Source: Prevotella sp. UBA3208
GTDB lineage: Bacteria; Bacteroidota; Bacteroidia; Bacteroidales; Bacteroidaceae
DNA length: 9,949 nucleotides
NCBI GenBank assembly: GCA_002363695.1
Contig: DEWO01000151.1
Location: 1 to 9,949, forward strand
Direction: 5' to 3'
Part shown: positions 8,298 to 9,949 of the stretch, one piece after another
Position numbering within the stretch: position 1 is the stretch's first letter
Layout: each line of letters starts with the position of its first letter
The notes under the pieces: generated by a model
Database searches by the model: none
Told to the model about the DNA's origin: nothing
Seen by the model: only the letters and a program-made list of their open reading frames with translations
Position numbers and translations under genes: made by a program

Positions 8298-8305
8298 CAA
8301 AGGTA
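8298..8305 (-). promoter_or_regulatory. -7 element (TACCTTTG) for the A2M-DUF1573-meaB-ispH run
   Basis: This is a full TAnnTTTG match on the minus strand, in the 56-base gap between the MATE stop and the A2M start. The -33 box is weak: the expected position reads ACTG, and a TTTG at 8321-8318 is too close (12-base spacing). The predicted transcription start near 8294 gives a 23-base leader to the ATG at 8271. No later promoter is obvious in the 11- and 15-base gaps downstream, so the four genes probably share this one. Confidence 0.6.
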
Positions 8306-8327
8306 GCCAAAAATGGTCAAATAGCAG

Positions 8328-9665
8328 TCATCTATTATCAATTATTAAATATCTTTGCCAATAGATAACGCTCTGCACTAAACCGCGTGCCAGCAGATAG
8401 AGCACCATGGCAAGCCAGAGCCCGTGGTTACCCATCTGAGGCACCAACAGAAGTACGGTAGCAAAAAACAGCAAGGCTGCCAGACATGACGACCAGAGCA
8501 TACCGCGCGTCTGGGTGATACCAATAAAGATACCGTCCCACACGAAGGCAGCCACACCGACTGCGGGTATCAGATAGGCCCACCAGACATACTCTTGCGA
8601 GGCATCGACCACGCCGGGTTCGTCGGTCAGCAGTCGCAGGAACGGCATACCGCCCAACACATAGACGGCTGTAAAGAGCACCGTCATCCCCGTCCCCCAA
8701 GTGAAGAGCCTGCGCACCACGGCATGGAATGACTCGTAGTCAGCTGCTCCCCAGTAGCGTCCACCCAGTGCCTCACCGGCAAAGGCAAAGCCGTCCATCA
8801 CATAGGAGAAGAGCAGATAGAGTTGCAGCAACAGCGTATTGACGGCCAGGATGGTTGCTCCCTGCCGGGCTCCCACAGAGGTAAAGTAGAGGTTCACGGC
8901 CACCAGGAAAAGTGTACGCAAGAAGATGTCCCGGTTGACACGTAGGAAAGCGACGAACGGTGCCAGACGGCTACTTGCAGAAACTTCAGCATTTAACAAG
9001 TGAATTACTCTCTTTTCTCTGACTATCAATTCCTTATAGCATCTCCACACAAGCACCAATCCGACCACCAGTCCTACGTATTGGGCCATGACGGTTCCCA
9101 AGGCAACACCCTCCACCTTCATATCAAACCCATAGACCAATGTCAGCGAGGCTACGATATTGACCACATTCTGCAGAATGCTGACCACCATCGGCAAACG
9201 GGTATTCTGCATACCGATGAACCAGCCGCTCAGTCCGTACAGTCCCAAGACCGCCGGAGCACCCCAAACTACGATATGGTAGTAGGTGACAGCCAGCGGA
9301 CGCACATCGGGTGTAGGACCGATAAACCACATCATCAGTTCGCATAGGGGTACTTGCAACAGCAGGATAAACATGGCGGTGAACAGCGACACCAGGGCCG
9401 AACGGGACAACAGCCTCACCGTCTCAGCCCTATCGCGCCTGCCCCATGCCTGGGCCGTCAGACCACTGGTGCCCATGCGCAGGAAGCCGAACACCCAGTA
9501 CACTAAATTGAAAATCATCGACCCTACGGCAATGGCCGCCATATAGGTTGCATGGCCCATGTGTCCCACGATGGCTGTATCCACCAGTCCCAGCAGGGGG
9601 ACGGTGATATTGGTCACGATGGCCGGCAGGGCCAACTTGAGTATTTGCCTATTGTGCATATCCAT
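8328..9665 (-). CDS. dinF: MATE family efflux transporter, DinF subgroup
   Basis: This is an inner-membrane cation-coupled multidrug/toxin exporter of about 445 residues with around 12 hydrophobic helices in two MatE halves. DinF-type signatures are clear: ALPAIVTNITVPLLGLVDTA near the N-terminus, GFLRMGTSGLTAQAWG in the first half, and NRDIFLRTLF plus YVMDGFAFAGEALGGRYWGA in the second half. Substrate cannot be read from the sequence. The open frame extends to an ATG at 9725, but that 20-residue extension is not expected in DinF homologues and contains a TACCTTTG promoter element (9674-9681). I therefore place the start at 9665; a second ATG two codons later (9659) is equally plausible and gives 443 residues. 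The gene ends 56 bases before the A2M gene, which has its own promoter element, so it is probably a separate transcription unit with possible read-through. Confidence 0.92.
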   Translation of the reverse strand: MDMHNRQILKLALPAIVTNITVPLLGLVDTAIVGHMGHATYMAAIAVGSMIFNLVYWVFGFLRMGTSGLTAQAWGRRDRAETVRLLSRSALVSLFTAMFILLLQVPLCELMMWFIGPTPDVRPLAVTYYHIVVWGAPAVLGLYGLSGWFIGMQNTRLPMVVSILQNVVNIVASLTLVYGFDMKVEGVALGTVMAQYVGLVVGLVLVWRCYKELIVREKRVIHLLNAEVSASSRLAPFVAFLRVNRDIFLRTLFLVAVNLYFTSVGARQGATILAVNTLLLQLYLLFSYVMDGFAFAGEALGGRYWGAADYESFHAVVRRLFTWGTGMTVLFTAVYVLGGMPFLRLLTDEPGVVDASQEYVWWAYLIPAVGVAAFVWDGIFIGITQTRGMLWSSCLAALLFFATVLLLVPQMGNHGLWLAMVLYLLARGLVQSVIYWQRYLIIDNR

Positions 9666-9673
9666 AACGACTG

Positions 9674-9681
9674 CAAAGGTA
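9674..9681 (-). promoter_or_regulatory. -7 element (TACCTTTG) for the MATE gene
   Basis: On the minus strand this reads TACCTTTG, a full match to TAnnTTTG. No good TTTG -33 box is found 19-21 bases further upstream (the sequence there is near CCTTA). The predicted transcription start is around 9670, only about 5 bases before the ATG at 9665 and 11 before the ATG at 9659. This argues against the upstream ATG at 9725 and points to a very short leader. Confidence 0.55.
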
Positions 9682-9712
9682 CAAAGATTTTCGAGAAAAA
9701 TAAGGCATATCT

Positions 9713-9743
9713 TTTGTCGTTTCACTTTTTTTACTTAACTTTG
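9713..9743 (+). promoter_or_regulatory. Bacteroides-type promoter of the small membrane-protein gene
   Basis: TTTG at 9713-9716 and TAACTTTG at 9736-9743 are separated by exactly 19 bases. This matches the Bacteroidetes primary sigma factor consensus (-33 TTTG, -7 TAnnTTTG) at all specified positions. The predicted start of transcription is near 9747, giving a leader of about 21 bases before the ATG at 9768. Confidence 0.8.
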
Positions 9744-9767
9744 CCGAAAACTTACTAACTATAATTT

Positions 9768-9949
9768 ATGGAACTGAAGAATAACAAGTCCACTTGGGCC
9801 GCCTTGGCCACACTGGGCGTAGGCGTCTTTGCTGCGGGTGCTACCGCTGCCGTCAAGATACGCGAGAGGCGACGCAAGCAACGCGAAGAAACTGAGAAAA
9901 ACGAAATGGAGTGTCACCTCACTGCTGATCAGGAAATGGTTTACAACGA
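9768..9949 (+). CDS. Short single-pass membrane protein of unknown function, 3' end outside window
   Basis: Sixty codons are visible from the ATG at 9768 and the frame is still open at the window edge. Residues about 9-29 form one Ala/Gly/Leu/Val-rich hydrophobic helix. It is followed directly by a strongly basic patch (KIRERRRKQRE, 30-40) and then an acidic, polar stretch with one Cys at 49. By the positive-inside rule the segment after the helix should be cytoplasmic, with the helix acting as an uncleaved anchor. I do not recognise the family. A strong Bacteroides-type promoter sits about 20 bases upstream, which supports this being a real gene transcribed away from the MATE gene. Total length and function cannot be told from this fragment. 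Confidence 0.75.
   Translation, partial: MELKNNKSTWAALATLGVGVFAAGATAAVKIRERRRKQREETEKNEMECHLTADQEMVYN

Noticed and set aside
8272..8327. Possible transcription terminator between the MATE and A2M genes
   Set aside because: Only a weak 5-base inverted repeat (AATAG/CTATT) around the MATE stop can be drawn, without a GC-rich stem or a following U-run.
1..9949. Defence island, mobile element, CRISPR, RNA gene or riboswitch
   Set aside because: No transposase, integrase, direct-repeat array, tRNA-like fold or long untranslated leader was seen. The gene content is ordinary chromosomal Bacteroidales content.

Overview
The window looks like a piece of a Bacteroidales chromosome, most likely Prevotella or a close relative. 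This rests on promoter elements of the Bacteroides type (TTTG about 19 bases before TAnnTTTG), weak or absent Shine-Dalgarno sequences, and the protein families present: a large alpha-2-macroglobulin (A2M) without a thioester, a DUF1573 secreted protein, an ArgK/MeaB GTPase and IspH. The genus is inferred from memory of similar proteins, not from a search. Base composition and coding style look even across the window, and I see no insertion sequence, integrase, tRNA, rRNA or CRISPR array.

Layout: almost everything lies on the minus strand. Reading in the direction of transcription from the right, a DinF-type MATE efflux transporter occupies about 9665-8328. After a 56-base gap with its own -7 promoter element comes a run of four closely packed genes. 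These are a 1795-residue A2M-like secreted protein (8271-2884), a DUF1573 protein (2872-1835, 11-base gap), an ArgK/MeaB G-protein chaperone (1819-710, 15-base gap) and ispH (728 to beyond position 1, overlapping argK by 19 bases). At the right edge a divergent plus-strand gene starts at 9768. It encodes a short membrane-anchored protein of unknown function and runs off the window. It has the best promoter here, TTTG-N19-TAACTTTG.

How the genes relate: the A2M and DUF1573 proteins both carry Sec signal peptides and are built of beta-sandwich (macroglobulin or Ig-like) domains, so they plausibly act together in the cell envelope. ArgK/MeaB (cobalamin-dependent acyl-CoA mutase maintenance) and IspH (last step of the MEP isoprenoid pathway) are cytoplasmic housekeeping proteins that appear to share the same transcript. 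No stretch longer than 300 bases lacks a gene. The largest intergenic gap is the roughly 100-base divergent promoter region at 9666-9767.

I do not find a clearly new biological system. The points most worth following up are the thioester-less A2M with its low-complexity loop at the bait-region position and its tight pairing with DUF1573, a 7-base tandem repeat inside the A2M gene, and the start site of the MATE gene.
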